Origin: Nitrobacter sp039808345
GTDB lineage: Bacteria; Pseudomonadota; Alphaproteobacteria; Rhizobiales; Xanthobacteraceae
Reading direction: 5' to 3'
NCBI RefSeq assembly: GCF_047824785.1
Contig: NZ_CP181167.1
Coordinates: 3,844,001 to 3,908,000 of the forward strand
Length of the DNA: 64,000 nucleotides
The notes below the pieces were generated by a model. The model saw only the letters and a list, made by a program, of their open reading frames with translations, searched no databases and was not told where the DNA came from. Of this stretch, positions 26,013 through 35,167 are shown one piece after another; within the stretch, counting starts at the first letter, position 1; every line of letters starts with the position of its first letter. The position numbers were made by a program, and so were the translations under genes.

Positions 26013-26738
26013 ATGGCAAGGGTGGCACTGGTGACGGGGGGAACGCGAGGCATCGGCGGGGCGATCAGCAAAGCGCTGAAGGCGGCCGGTTACACCGTCG
26101 CGGCGAGCTACGCCGGCAACGACGCGGCGGCGGAAACGTTCAAGGCGGAAACCGGCATTCCCGTCTACAAATGGGACGTCGCCTCGTTCGAGGCCTGCGC
26201 CGGCGGCATCAAGCAGGTCGAGGCGGGCCTCGGTCCCGTCGAGGTGCTCGTCAACAATGCCGGCATCACCAGGGACACGGCTTTCCACAAGATGACGTTC
26301 GAGCAGTGGAGCGCCGTCATCAACACCAATCTTGGCTCGCTGTTCAACATGACGCGTCCGCTGATCGAGGGGATGCGCGCGCGCAAGTTCGGCCGTATCG
26401 TCAACATCTCGTCGATCAACGGCCAGAAAGGCCAGTTCGGCCAGGTGAACTATTCGGCGGCGAAGGCAGGTGAGATCGGCTTCACCAAGGCGCTGGCGCT
26501 GGAGAACGCCAAGACCGGAATCACCGTGAACGCGATCTGCCCGGGTTACATCAACACCGAGATGGTGCAGGCCGTGCCGAAGGATGTCATCGAGAAAAGC
26601 ATCCTGCCGCAGATTCCGGTGACCCGCCTCGGCGAGCCCGAGGAAATCGCGCGCGCGGTGGTGTTCCTCGCAGCCGACGACGCCGGCTTCATCACCGGCT
26701 CGACGCTTTCCGTCAACGGCGGTCAGTATCTGGCGTGA
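26013..26738 (+). CDS. phaB: acetoacetyl-CoA reductase
   Basis: NADPH-dependent reduction of acetoacetyl-CoA to (R)-3-hydroxybutyryl-CoA, the second PHB step. A 241-residue short-chain dehydrogenase: cofactor loop TGGTRGIG at 8-15, NNAG motif (LVNNAGITRD), catalytic Ser in NISSINGQKGQFGQ, and the YSAAK Tyr/Lys pair. The C-terminal substrate region is LSVNGGQYLA. AGGAGG lies upstream of the ATG. The PHB synthase gene phaC is not in this window. Confidence 0.95.
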   Translation: MARVALVTGGTRGIGGAISKALKAAGYTVAASYAGNDAAAETFKAETGIPVYKWDVASFEACAGGIKQVEAGLGPVEVLVNNAGITRDTAFHKMTFEQWSAVINTNLGSLFNMTRPLIEGMRARKFGRIVNISSINGQKGQFGQVNYSAAKAGEIGFTKALALENAKTGITVNAICPGYINTEMVQAVPKDVIEKSILPQIPVTRLGEPEEIARAVVFLAADDAGFITGSTLSVNGGQYLA

Positions 26739-26761
26739 ACAGCGGCGCATAGTTTGGACGC

Positions 26762-26936
26762 TGCTTCTTTTCCCCTCTCCCCTTGCGGGAGCCGAGACGA
26801 GCGAAACTCGCTCTTAGGGTGAACGTGCGTCAACGCGGCCGGGTGAGGGGGACAGCGTCAGCGTGACACAAGGCCCCTCATCCGGCGCGGACTTCGTCCG
26901 CACCACCTTCTCCCGCGAGGGGAGAAGGAAGACATC
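26762..26936. repeat. long intergenic repeat (ccctctcccc family)
   Basis: The sequence begins cccctctccccttgcgggag and ends ccttctcccgcgaggggag; the two outer parts are inverted relative to each other. The middle is gggtgagggg ... cccctcatccggcgc. This layout is common as an intergenic mobile palindrome in related genomes. It fills the gap between phaB and the DMT transporter. Confidence 0.65.
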
Positions 26937-27800
26937 ATGACCTCCCGCACCGCCACGCTCATCGGCCTCACAGCCATCCTGATGTGGTCGCTGCTCGCGG
27001 TCATGACGGTCGCGACCGGGCGCATCCCCGCGTTTCAACTCGCGGCCATGACTTTCGCGATCGGCGGCCTTGCCGGCTGCGTGAGCTTGCTGTTTCGCCC
27101 CGGCGGTTTCCGCGCTTTGCGACAGCCGGCGTCCGTATGGCTCGTGGGAGTGGGCGGACTGTTCGGCTATCATGCGCTGTATTTCATCGCGCTGCGAGAG
27201 GCGCCGCCCGCCGAAGCGGGTCTGCTGAACTATCTCTGGCCGCTGCTGATCGTGCTGTTCTCAGCGATGCTGCCGGGCGAGCGGCTGGCGCCGCATCATC
27301 TGATCGGCTCGATCCTCGGACTTTCCGGAACGGTTCTGCTGTTTGCGGGCAACACCTCGATCGTGTTCGAACACGCTGAGATATCCGGTCTTGCGGCGGC
27401 GTTCATGGCCGCGTTCGTCTGGGCCGCGTATTCGGTGCTGTCGCGACGCCTGGCCTCGGTTCCGACCGACGTGGTCGCGGGCTTTTGCCTGGCGACGGCC
27501 GCGCTGGCGGCGGTTGCGCATCTGCTCATGGAGCAGACGGTCTGGCCGGACGGCGCGGCTCAGTGGCTCGCGATCGCCGCGCTCGGCATCGGTCCCGTGG
27601 GCCTTGCCTTCTATGTCTGGGATATCGGCATGAAACGCGGCGACATTCGCGTGCTCGGCGCGGCCGCCTATGCGACGCCGCTGCTCTCGACCTCGTTCCT
27701 GATACTGGCGGGATTCGCGAAGCCGACCGCGGCGCTCGCGGCCGCCGCCATGCTGATCGCGGGAGGCGGCTTGATCGCGGCGAAGGACATGATCCGGTGA
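26937..27800 (+). CDS. EamA/DMT-superfamily transporter (YddG-like)
   Basis: A protein of 287 residues with about ten membrane helices arranged as two EamA repeats. The first repeat has GYHALYFIALREAPPAEAGLLNYLWPLLIV, whose LNYLWPL motif is typical of the YddG-like aromatic amino-acid exporter branch. The second has AAFVWAAYSVLSRRL and GPVGLAFYVWDIGMKRGD. Substrate direction and identity are inferred only. The ATG lies right behind the repeat, whose gaggggagaagg end supplies a Shine-Dalgarno-like sequence. Confidence 0.88.
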   Translation: MTSRTATLIGLTAILMWSLLAVMTVATGRIPAFQLAAMTFAIGGLAGCVSLLFRPGGFRALRQPASVWLVGVGGLFGYHALYFIALREAPPAEAGLLNYLWPLLIVLFSAMLPGERLAPHHLIGSILGLSGTVLLFAGNTSIVFEHAEISGLAAAFMAAFVWAAYSVLSRRLASVPTDVVAGFCLATAALAAVAHLLMEQTVWPDGAAQWLAIAALGIGPVGLAFYVWDIGMKRGDIRVLGAAAYATPLLSTSFLILAGFAKPTAALAAAAMLIAGGGLIAAKDMIR

Positions 27801-27842
27801 CAGCGTTTTCGAGCGAAGTGGATACCGGTTCGCGTAAAACTG
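27801..27842. repeat. dispersed palindromic repeat (gcgttttc family)
   Basis: cagcgttttcgagcgaagtg ... accggttcgcgtaaaac, between the convergent DMT and AmpG genes. Confidence 0.6.
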
Positions 27843-27867
27843 GGGCCAGGCTTGTTTAGCCGCCGCC

Positions 27868-29229
27868 CTACGCCTGTAGCGCGGCGAAGTGTCCGCGCCT
27901 CTGCAGCCACGCCAGCAGGATCAGGCTCGGCAGCGCCACCAGCATGCAGATCATAAAGAACAGCGGCCATCCCGTGGCCTCGGCGACGAATCCCGCGCTG
28001 GCGGACAGGTAGGTCCGGCCGACCGCGGCGAGCGCCGTCAGCAGCGCGTACTGGGTGGCGGTGTGCAGCGGATTGCGGCACAGCGCGGACAGATAGGCGA
28101 CGAAGATCACCGTGCCGATGGCGCTGGTGAAATTCTCCGCCGTGATGGCGAGAGCCAGCGCCCACTGATCGACGCCGACCATCGCCAGCCATGAGAACGA
28201 CAGGTTGGCCACCGCCTGCAAGATGCCGCCGATCCACAGGCTCGCCGCCAGCGGATAGCGCCGCGCCACGAAGCCGCCGGCGAACCCGCCGATCAGCGTC
28301 GCGGCAAGGCCGACACCCTTCACGATGGCGGCGTAGTCGTTGCGGGTGAAGCCGAGATCAATGACGAACGGCGCGGTCATGCTGCCGGAAAACGCGTCGG
28401 TGAACTTGAACAGCACGATGAAAACCAGAACCGCCAGCGCATCCTTCCTGGCGATAAACTCGGAGAATGCGCCGACCGCGGCGTTCATGACGCGCGCGAA
28501 ACCGCCCTTGGCACGTGTCGCCAGTTCCGCGCGCACGGATTGCTCGGGCTCGGTGGCTATGAGCGCCGTGACGGTTCCGATCAGAACCATCGTCGCCATG
28601 CCGACATAGCCCCACGCCCAGGCGGAGGCGCGAACCAGACCCGTCCCTTCGAGCGCGCTGACGAAGAAAAGAGCCCCGGCGGTCGAGACCAGCATGCCGA
28701 TGCGGTAGGCGGCGACGTAGGCGGCCATGCCGGCTGCCTGCTCGCTTTCCGGCAGGCTCTCGACGCGGAAGGCATCGACCACGATATCCTGCGTCGCCGA
28801 GGTCGCCGCCACCAGCAGCGCGCCGAGCGCGACGAACCATGGCGCCTTCGCCGGGTCGGTTGAAGCCAGCAGCAGGATCGCCGCGATCAGAAGCAGTTGC
28901 GAGAACACGAGCCAGCCGCGCCGGCGCCCAAACCGGCGCGTCAGCAGCGGAATGTGCAGGGCATCGACCAGCGGCGCCCACAGGAATTTGAGCGTATAGG
29001 GCGTGCCGACCAGCACGAACAAGCCGATCGCGCGCAGGTCGATGCCGGATTCGGTCATCCAGATCTGCAGCGTCGAGCCCGACAGCGCCAGCGGCAGGCC
29101 GGACGAGAAGCCGAGCATCATCACAATGAGAACACGCGGCTGCAGATAGACCGCCATGCTCTCGCGCCATGACGCACGGGGAGCAACGTCGGATACGGTC
29201 GGGGCGGTGGCGGCGTCCGGAGCGGTCAT
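27868..29229 (-). CDS. ampG: AmpG-like MFS permease
   Basis: Inner-membrane importer of anhydro-muropeptides for cell-wall recycling. It has 453 residues and about twelve to fourteen hydrophobic segments. The typical AmpG start is LGFSSGLPLALSGSTLQIWM, with GTPYTLKFLWAPLVDAL, GRRRGWLVFSQLLL, SATQDIVVDAFRVE and a second-half KFTDAFSGSMTAPFVIDLGF. It is not linked to ampC or ampR here. The 265-base gap upstream to the def gene shows no gene. Confidence 0.88.
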   Translation of the reverse strand: MTAPDAATAPTVSDVAPRASWRESMAVYLQPRVLIVMMLGFSSGLPLALSGSTLQIWMTESGIDLRAIGLFVLVGTPYTLKFLWAPLVDALHIPLLTRRFGRRRGWLVFSQLLLIAAILLLASTDPAKAPWFVALGALLVAATSATQDIVVDAFRVESLPESEQAAGMAAYVAAYRIGMLVSTAGALFFVSALEGTGLVRASAWAWGYVGMATMVLIGTVTALIATEPEQSVRAELATRAKGGFARVMNAAVGAFSEFIARKDALAVLVFIVLFKFTDAFSGSMTAPFVIDLGFTRNDYAAIVKGVGLAATLIGGFAGGFVARRYPLAASLWIGGILQAVANLSFSWLAMVGVDQWALALAITAENFTSAIGTVIFVAYLSALCRNPLHTATQYALLTALAAVGRTYLSASAGFVAEATGWPLFFMICMLVALPSLILLAWLQRRGHFAALQA

Positions 29230-29494
29230 GCGGATGGTGTTAGCAGATTCGCAGGTCGCGAGATGTCAAGATGACTCTCCGGGACTGCGGCCGGAGTCGG
29301 CGCGACCTCGGCAAAAACAGTTCCGGTTCCGCCCGAACGCGGCAATCCGCGACGCCACGGCGGCCGCGCGCGTGCAGACCAAACAGGAACATCTGAAAGT
29401 TAACGAAAGCTCAACGCGGCCCGCCCGTGAAGGTCAAGTGATCGGAGCGGATCGCGGATTGACCCCGGCAGGTCCGGGGATTACATCGCCCTGC

Positions 29495-30022
29495 ATGGCC
29501 ATTCGCGAAATAATCATCCTTCCGGACAAGCAGTTGCGCCTCGTATCCAGGCCGATCGAAAAGGTCACGCCGGAGATCCGCAAGCTCGCTGACGATATGT
29601 TCGAGACCATGTACGATGCGCCCGGCATCGGGCTCGCGGGTATCCAGATCGCGCAGCCGTTGCGCATCATCACCATGGACCTCGCCCGGCGCGACGAGGA
29701 CGGCGAACTTAACCCGCGGCCGCGAATTTTCATCAACCCCGAAATCCTGTCGGCGTCGGAGGAACTGTCGGTCTACGAAGAAGGCTGCCTTTCGATTCCG
29801 GAATATTACGAGGAGGTCGAGCGGCCGGCGCGGGTTCGGATTCGTTTCACCGACCTCGACGGCAAGGTGCAGGAAGAGGATGCCGAGGGTCTTTTCGCCA
29901 CCTGCATCCAGCACGAGATCGACCATCTCAACGGCATGCTGTTTGTCGACCACATCTCGAAACTGAAACGCGACCGCGTGATGAAGAAATTCACCAAGGC
30001 CGCCAAGCTCGCCGCGAGATAG
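29495..30022 (+). CDS. def: peptide deformylase
   Basis: Removes the formyl group from nascent protein N-termini. From the ATG at 29495 it has 175 residues. Family motifs are GIGLAGIQI (usual form GxGLAAxQ), EGCLSIP with the metal Cys, and QHEIDHLNG with the two metal His and the catalytic Glu. The ORF extends far upstream to 29156, but that part has no family match. It is followed by fmt and truA, the expected operon. Confidence 0.97.
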   Translation: MAIREIIILPDKQLRLVSRPIEKVTPEIRKLADDMFETMYDAPGIGLAGIQIAQPLRIITMDLARRDEDGELNPRPRIFINPEILSASEELSVYEEGCLSIPEYYEEVERPARVRIRFTDLDGKVQEEDAEGLFATCIQHEIDHLNGMLFVDHISKLKRDRVMKKFTKAAKLAAR

Positions 30023-30054
30023 AAGCGGCTTTTGCCGCGCGGACAATCAATGAG

Positions 30055-30999
30055 ATGCCGCTTCGCCTGATTTTCATGGGCACGCCTGATTTCGCGGTGC
30101 CGACCCTGGAGCAACTCGTGGACCACGGCCACGAGATCGCAGCCGTCTACACCCGCGAAGCAAGGCCCGCCGGCCGCGGCATGAAGCTGCAACCAACTCC
30201 GGTGGCGCGGCAAGCGCAGCGGCTCGGCCTTCCCGTGCTGACGCCGAAAACGCTGAAGACGCCGGAGGCGCTGGATCAGTTCCGATCGCATGGAGCGGAC
30301 GCCGCCGTCGTCGTCGCCTACGGCCTGATCCTGCCGCAGGCGATCCTCGATGCCCCGCGATACGGCTGCTACAATCTGCATGCGTCGCTGCTGCCGCGCT
30401 GGCGCGGCGCCGCGCCGATCAACCGCGCCATCATGGCGGGCGACGCCGAAAGCGGCGTCATGGTCATGAAGATGGATGCCGACCTCGACACCGGCGACGT
30501 CGCCCTGACCGCGCGGCTCCCCGTCACCGATACGATGACGGCTTCCGATCTGCATGACGCGCTGGCGCCGCTGGGGGCAGATCTGATGGCGCGAGCGATG
30601 GACGCGCTGGAGCGCGGCGAGTTGCGCCTGACGAAGCAGAACGAACAAGGAGCCGGCTGTGCCGTCACCTACGCCGCCAAGATCGACAAGGCCGAGGCGC
30701 GCATCGACTGGAACACTCCTGCGCGCGAGGTGCTGCGCCACATTCATGGCCTGTCGCCGTTTCCGGGCGCCTGGTGCGAGATGCCGATCGACGGCGAGCC
30801 CATACGCGTGAAGATCCTGCGATGCGAGCTGGCGAAGGGCGCGGGATCCCCGGGGGACCTTCTCGACGGTCGCCTGACCATCGCGTGCAAGGATGGCGCG
30901 ATCCGCGTTCTCGAATTGCAGCGCGCGGGAAAGCCTCCGATGAAGGCCGACGCCTTTCTGAACGGCACGCCGCTGACGCCGCCGCTGCGGCTCGTCTGA
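30055..30999 (+). CDS. fmt: methionyl-tRNA formyltransferase
   Basis: Formylates initiator Met-tRNA. It has 314 residues. The N-terminal formyltransferase fold has LIFMGTPDFAVPTL and the HASLLPRWRGAAPI catalytic region with AYGLILPQ. The C-terminal tRNA-binding barrel begins about residue 205. It starts 33 bases after def and its stop (TGA) shares one base with the truA start (TGATG). Confidence 0.97.
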   Translation: MPLRLIFMGTPDFAVPTLEQLVDHGHEIAAVYTREARPAGRGMKLQPTPVARQAQRLGLPVLTPKTLKTPEALDQFRSHGADAAVVVAYGLILPQAILDAPRYGCYNLHASLLPRWRGAAPINRAIMAGDAESGVMVMKMDADLDTGDVALTARLPVTDTMTASDLHDALAPLGADLMARAMDALERGELRLTKQNEQGAGCAVTYAAKIDKAEARIDWNTPAREVLRHIHGLSPFPGAWCEMPIDGEPIRVKILRCELAKGAGSPGDLLDGRLTIACKDGAIRVLELQRAGKPPMKADAFLNGTPLTPPLRLV

Positions 31000-31766
31000 T
31001 GCCGCGCTACAAGCTCACCATCGAGTATGACGGTGGTCCCTTCTGCGGCTGGCAGTACCAGACCAACGGGCCATCGGTGCAGGGCGCGCTGGAGGCGGCG
31101 GTCAAGGCGATTTGCGGTGATGATGTCCGCGTGCACGGCGCGGGCCGCACCGATGCCGGCGTTCATGCGCTGGCGCAGGTGGCGCATTGCGACATCGCCA
31201 GGCATTTCATGCCGGACCGCTTGCGCGACGGACTCAACGCGCATCTGCGGCCGCATCCGATCGGCGTGCTCGAAGCCGAGATCGTGCCCGACAGCTTCGA
31301 GGCGCGTTTTTCGGCACGCAGGCGACACTACATTTATCGCATCGCCAATCGCCGCGCCAATCTCGCAATCGAGGTGGGCCGGGTCTGGCGCGTGCCCCGG
31401 GCGCTCGATACCGAGGCGATGCATGATGCCGCGCACCGGCTGCTCGGCAAGCACGATTTCACCACCTTTCGCGACACCGAATGTCAGGCCAAATCGCCGG
31501 AAAAAACGCTCGACCAGCTCGACGTGATCAGGAAAGGCGACAATGTCAGCATCATCACTTCGGCGCGCTCCTACCTGCACAGCCAGGTGCGCTCGATGGT
31601 GGGCTCGCTGGTGTGGGTCGGGCATGGCCGCTGGAGCGCCGACGATCTGTCCGGCGCGCTGGCCGCGCGGCGGCGCGAAGCCTGCGGGCCGGTGGCGCCG
31701 CCCGACGGATTGTATCTTGCGCGGGTCGATTATGAGGGGAGTATTCCCCTCAGGCGGGATCAATGA
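30999..31766 (+). CDS. truA: tRNA pseudouridine(38-40) synthase
   Basis: Modifies uridines 38-40 in the anticodon arm. It has 255 residues. The catalytic Asp52 is in GAGRTDAGVHA. Other TruA motifs are YDGGPFCGWQYQ, SARRRHYIYRI and FLHSQVR-like SYLHSQVRSMVG. The start overlaps the fmt stop by one base, so translation is coupled. Confidence 0.97.
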   Translation: MPRYKLTIEYDGGPFCGWQYQTNGPSVQGALEAAVKAICGDDVRVHGAGRTDAGVHALAQVAHCDIARHFMPDRLRDGLNAHLRPHPIGVLEAEIVPDSFEARFSARRRHYIYRIANRRANLAIEVGRVWRVPRALDTEAMHDAAHRLLGKHDFTTFRDTECQAKSPEKTLDQLDVIRKGDNVSIITSARSYLHSQVRSMVGSLVWVGHGRWSADDLSGALAARRREACGPVAPPDGLYLARVDYEGSIPLRRDQ

Positions 31767-31802
31767 TCGCCGTCATGCGCGAACTTGTCCGAGCTCCGTC
31801 CT

Positions 31803-32357
31803 TCACCGAATCCGTTCCAGCGTATCCCAGAACAGGCCCTCGCCGTCCTTCACATTGGCGGTCCAGTCCTGATGCGCGAGGTCGTTGGCGTCGTCGGTGA
31901 TGAACTTGAACGCGCGCCACGGCAGGCCGTGACGCCGGCACACCTGCGCGACCGCGAACAGCTCCATATCCACGATGTCGATGTTGTTCTCGATCAGCCA
32001 TGGATCGGAGCTTGTGACAAAGCTGTCGCCGGTGCCGCAAACAACGCCGGCCTGCCCTGACCTCAGAAGATCAAGCTCGGGAGCAAACGGCGTGCGTCCG
32101 CGCGGCGCCAGCGGCATCGCCATCATGTCGCGCTGGATAACGACGGATACTTCGACAAGACCCCGGAGCGTCTCGTTGATCTTTCCCGCTGTCCCGTAGT
32201 TGATGACAAGATCCGGGTGCAGCGTCAGCAGCGCCAGCGTGGCCGCGCTCGCGGCATTGATCTTGCCGACACCGGTGTAGATCACCCTGACGCCGTCAGG
32301 AACCCGCGCTCTGCCGAGTTCATCTTCAATGGCGGTGAGAACGAGAATCTTGCTCAT
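31803..32357 (-). CDS. 5'-methylthioadenosine/S-adenosylhomocysteine nucleosidase-like protein
   Basis: A protein of 184 residues, somewhat short for the family. The purine phosphorylase-like fold shows YTGVGKINAASAATLAL, LVINYGTAGKIN, VCGTGDSFV and the base/ribose-binding DIVDMELFAVAQVC. A late FKFITDDANDLA carries the catalytic-type Asp. It would cleave MTA/SAH or a related nucleoside. The start overlaps the dapE stop by 4 bases (ATGA), so it is coupled to lysine synthesis genes, an unexpected link. Confidence 0.8.
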   Translation of the reverse strand: MSKILVLTAIEDELGRARVPDGVRVIYTGVGKINAASAATLALLTLHPDLVINYGTAGKINETLRGLVEVSVVIQRDMMAMPLAPRGRTPFAPELDLLRSGQAGVVCGTGDSFVTSSDPWLIENNIDIVDMELFAVAQVCRRHGLPWRAFKFITDDANDLAHQDWTANVKDGEGLFWDTLERIR

Positions 32358-33523
32358 GCGAAGTAACGGTCCAGCACGCCGCGATAGACCCGCGTCAGCT
32401 TTTCGAGATCAGCAACCGGGACGCGCTCGTCGATCTGGTGCATGGTCCGCCCGACCAGACCAAACTCGATCACCGGGCAATAGTCCTTGATGAAACGCGC
32501 GTCCGACGTGCCGCCGCCGGTGCTGAGCTCCGGTCTGCGGCCGGTGACCTCCTCAACGGCCGCGGCCACGAGATCAGTGAACGGGCCGGGCTCGGTCAGG
32601 AATACGTCGGCATTCGAAGGCTCCCACACGATGCGGGTCCGGATGCGATGACCCGAGGCTGCCGCGACACGCGCCTCGACCAGCGCACGAAGTGATTGCT
32701 GATTGTGATGATCGTTGAAGCGGATGTTGAACCTCGCGCGCGCCTGTCCGGGAATCACATTGGCCGCCGGATTGCCGACATCGACCGAGGTGAATTCCAG
32801 ATTGGAGGGCTGGAACTGGGCGCTGCCCTGATCCAGCGGCTCGCTCACGAGCGCGGTGATCAGCGCGGCGATATCCGGAACAGGATTCGAGGCGCGGTGC
32901 GGATAGGCGACGTGACCCTGCACGCCATCGACATACAGCGTGCCGGACTGTGAACCGCGGCGGCCGATCTTGATGCAGTCGCCGAGTTCTTCAACATTGC
33001 TGGGCTCGCCGAGCACGCAGTGATCGAATTTCTCGCCGCGCGCGTCGGCCCATTGCATCAGCTTGACGGTGCCGTTGACGGCGATGTCTTCCTCGTCGCC
33101 TGTGATCAGGAACGAGATCGAGCCGTTGCCGTCTTTTCCCGGCTGGCCGCCATGCGCCGCCAGATAGTCCAGCGCGGCCGCGACGCCGCAGGCGATCCCG
33201 CCCTTCATGTCCACCGCGCCGCGCCCATAGAGCAAGCCATCAACCACATCGCCCGAGAACGCGCCACGGGTCCACGCGGCTTCATCGCCTGGAGGTACGA
33301 CATCGGTATGACCCGCGAACACGATGTGAGGGCCGGTCGTGCCGATGCGGGCATGGAGATTGTCGATGTCGGCGGCGCCCGGTTCGCTGAAGGTGATGCG
33401 GCGGACATCAAAGCCGGCGCCCTTGAGCAGCGCCTCGAGCACGCCCAGCGCGCCTGCATCCGCCGGCGTCACCGACGGGCAGCGGATGAGATCGCGAGCG
33501 ATGGAAAGCGCGTCGTTTTCCAT
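32354..33523 (-). CDS. dapE: succinyl-diaminopimelate desuccinylase
   Basis: Hydrolyses N-succinyl-LL-diaminopimelate in lysine and cell-wall synthesis. It has 389 residues from the ATG at 33523. M20 metallopeptidase motifs are FAGHTDVVPPGD, GRGAVDMKGG, the catalytic Glu pair ITGDEED, and the C-terminal metal His in GLVGRTMHQIDERV, with GGGTSDARF. The longer ORF up to 33937 runs through dapD and is rejected. It starts 8 bases after the dapD stop. Confidence 0.96.
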   Translation of the reverse strand: MENDALSIARDLIRCPSVTPADAGALGVLEALLKGAGFDVRRITFSEPGAADIDNLHARIGTTGPHIVFAGHTDVVPPGDEAAWTRGAFSGDVVDGLLYGRGAVDMKGGIACGVAAALDYLAAHGGQPGKDGNGSISFLITGDEEDIAVNGTVKLMQWADARGEKFDHCVLGEPSNVEELGDCIKIGRRGSQSGTLYVDGVQGHVAYPHRASNPVPDIAALITALVSEPLDQGSAQFQPSNLEFTSVDVGNPAANVIPGQARARFNIRFNDHHNQQSLRALVEARVAAASGHRIRTRIVWEPSNADVFLTEPGPFTDLVAAAVEEVTGRRPELSTGGGTSDARFIKDYCPVIEFGLVGRTMHQIDERVPVADLEKLTRVYRGVLDRYFA

Positions 33524-33531
33524 CGTCGTGA

Positions 33532-34377
33532 TCAGTCCCTCAGCAGTTCGTTGATCCCGGTCTTGGAGCGCGTGCGTTCGTCGACGCGCTTGACGATGAC
33601 CGCGCAAGCGGTGGACGGACCGGGCTGGCCGTTTTCCAGTGGCTTGCCCGGCAGCGCGCCCGGCACCACCACCGCGTATTCCGGCACTTCGCCCATGAAG
33701 ATCTCGCCGGTCGTGCGGTCGACGATCTTGGTCGAGGCGCCGAGGAAAACACCCATCGACAGTACCGCGCCCTTGCGCACGATCACGCCTTCCGCCACTT
33801 CCGAGCGCGCGCCGATGAAGCAATCGTCCTCGATGATCACGGGCCCGGCCTGCAGCGGCTCCAATACGCCGCCGATGCCCGCGCCGCCGGAGATGTGGAC
33901 CCGCTTGCCGATCTGGGCACAGGAGCCCACCGTGCACCAGGTGTCGACCATGGTGCTCTCGTCGACATAGGCGCCAAGATTGACGAACGACGGCATCAAC
34001 ACGACGTTCCTTGCGATGAAGGCAGAGCGGCGCACGATCGCACCCGGCACGGCGCGAAAGCCGGCGTCACGAAACCTGCTCTCGTCCCAGCCCTCGAACT
34101 TCGACGGCACCTTGTCCCACCAGGCCGCCCTGCCCGGCCCGCCGGGAATGACGCTCATGTCGTTGAGGCGGAACGACAGCAGCACGGCCTTCTTGAGCCA
34201 CTGGTTGACCGTCCACCTGCCGTCGGCCGTACGCTCGGCGACGCGCGCCTCGCCCTTGTCGAGCAGGCCGAGCGCATGATCGACCGCTTCGCGCACCTCG
34301 CCTTTGGTCGCGGGAGTGATGGTCTCACGCGCGTCGAACGCGCCGTTGATGATGGTTTCGAGCGATGCGGTAGGCAT
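33532..34377 (-). CDS. dapD: 2,3,4,5-tetrahydropyridine-2,6-dicarboxylate N-succinyltransferase
   Basis: Succinylates tetrahydrodipicolinate. It has 281 residues. The N-terminal helical domain is followed by a left-handed beta-helix of hexapeptide repeats (VVLMPSFVNLGAYVDESTMVDTW; VGSCAQIGKRVHIS; PVIIEDDCFIGARSEVAEGVIV; KGAVLSMGVFLG). The first gene of dapD-dapE-nucleosidase on the minus strand. Confidence 0.97.
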   Translation of the reverse strand: MPTASLETIINGAFDARETITPATKGEVREAVDHALGLLDKGEARVAERTADGRWTVNQWLKKAVLLSFRLNDMSVIPGGPGRAAWWDKVPSKFEGWDESRFRDAGFRAVPGAIVRRSAFIARNVVLMPSFVNLGAYVDESTMVDTWCTVGSCAQIGKRVHISGGAGIGGVLEPLQAGPVIIEDDCFIGARSEVAEGVIVRKGAVLSMGVFLGASTKIVDRTTGEIFMGEVPEYAVVVPGALPGKPLENGQPGPSTACAVIVKRVDERTRSKTGINELLRD

Positions 34378-34450
34378 AGGGTTTCTGCGCCTTTACTACC
34401 CAATGACAGTTTGTCAACCGCAGCTGTTCTCTTGGACGAAGGCAGCCCTG

Positions 34451-35167
34451 TCAAGCCGGGCGCGCCGTCAGCCTCGCCAGAAAACCCGAGAGATCGTCGG
34501 TGATGTGATCGACGTGCGGCGCCCCGCCGCGGCCTTCCATCTCCCAATCCTCGCGAACGACCTCGCGTGTGCCGTCCGGCACCACCAGCACGGTCGTCAT
34601 GCCGAGTTCATGCGGAACGACGAGATTGCGGGCCAGATCCTCGAACATCGCGCTTCGCGCGGCATCGACCTGGTGCCGTTCGAGAAAGCGACGATAGGTC
34701 CGCGGTGACGGCTTCGGCTCCATCTCCGCGGCAATGATGTCGAACACGGCCTCGAAGTGATGGCCGAAACCGAGCCGCTCCAGCACCTTGCCGGCATGGG
34801 CGGTCGAACCGTTGGTCAGGATCAGCTTGCGGCCCGGAAGCCTTCCGATCGCCGCGCCCATCGCCGGATTGGGATCGAGCGGCGAATGGTCGATCTGATG
34901 GACGTAAGCGAGATAGTCATCGGGCGAGACGCCGTGCTCGGTCATCATGCCGCGCATGCTGGTACCGAAGCGCTTGTAGTAATCTTTCTGAATACGCCGG
35001 GCCTCGACGGGATCGACGTTGAGAAACTGGCCGATATATTCGCCGATCCGCGCGTCGACCTGCTGCCAGAGGTTGACGTGATGCGGATAGAGCGTGTTGT
35101 CGAGATCGAACACCCATGTGTCGATATGACTGAAATCGCGTTGAGGATGTCGCTGCGCGCCGGTCAC
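34451..35167 (-). CDS. HAD-superfamily pyrimidine 5'-nucleotidase
   Basis: A protein of 238 residues. The nucleophile motif is WVFDLDNTLYPHH (family form DxDNTLY), motif II is LILTNGSTAHA, and motif III/IV are PKPSPRTYRRF and AMFEDLARNL. This is the SDT1-like pyrimidine 5'-nucleotidase type, often found beside argB in this group. It overlaps the argB stop by 4 bases. A phosphatase acting on UMP/CMP-like substrates is inferred. Confidence 0.85.
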   Translation of the reverse strand: MTGAQRHPQRDFSHIDTWVFDLDNTLYPHHVNLWQQVDARIGEYIGQFLNVDPVEARRIQKDYYKRFGTSMRGMMTEHGVSPDDYLAYVHQIDHSPLDPNPAMGAAIGRLPGRKLILTNGSTAHAGKVLERLGFGHHFEAVFDIIAAEMEPKPSPRTYRRFLERHQVDAARSAMFEDLARNLVVPHELGMTTVLVVPDGTREVVREDWEMEGRGGAPHVDHITDDLSGFLARLTARPA

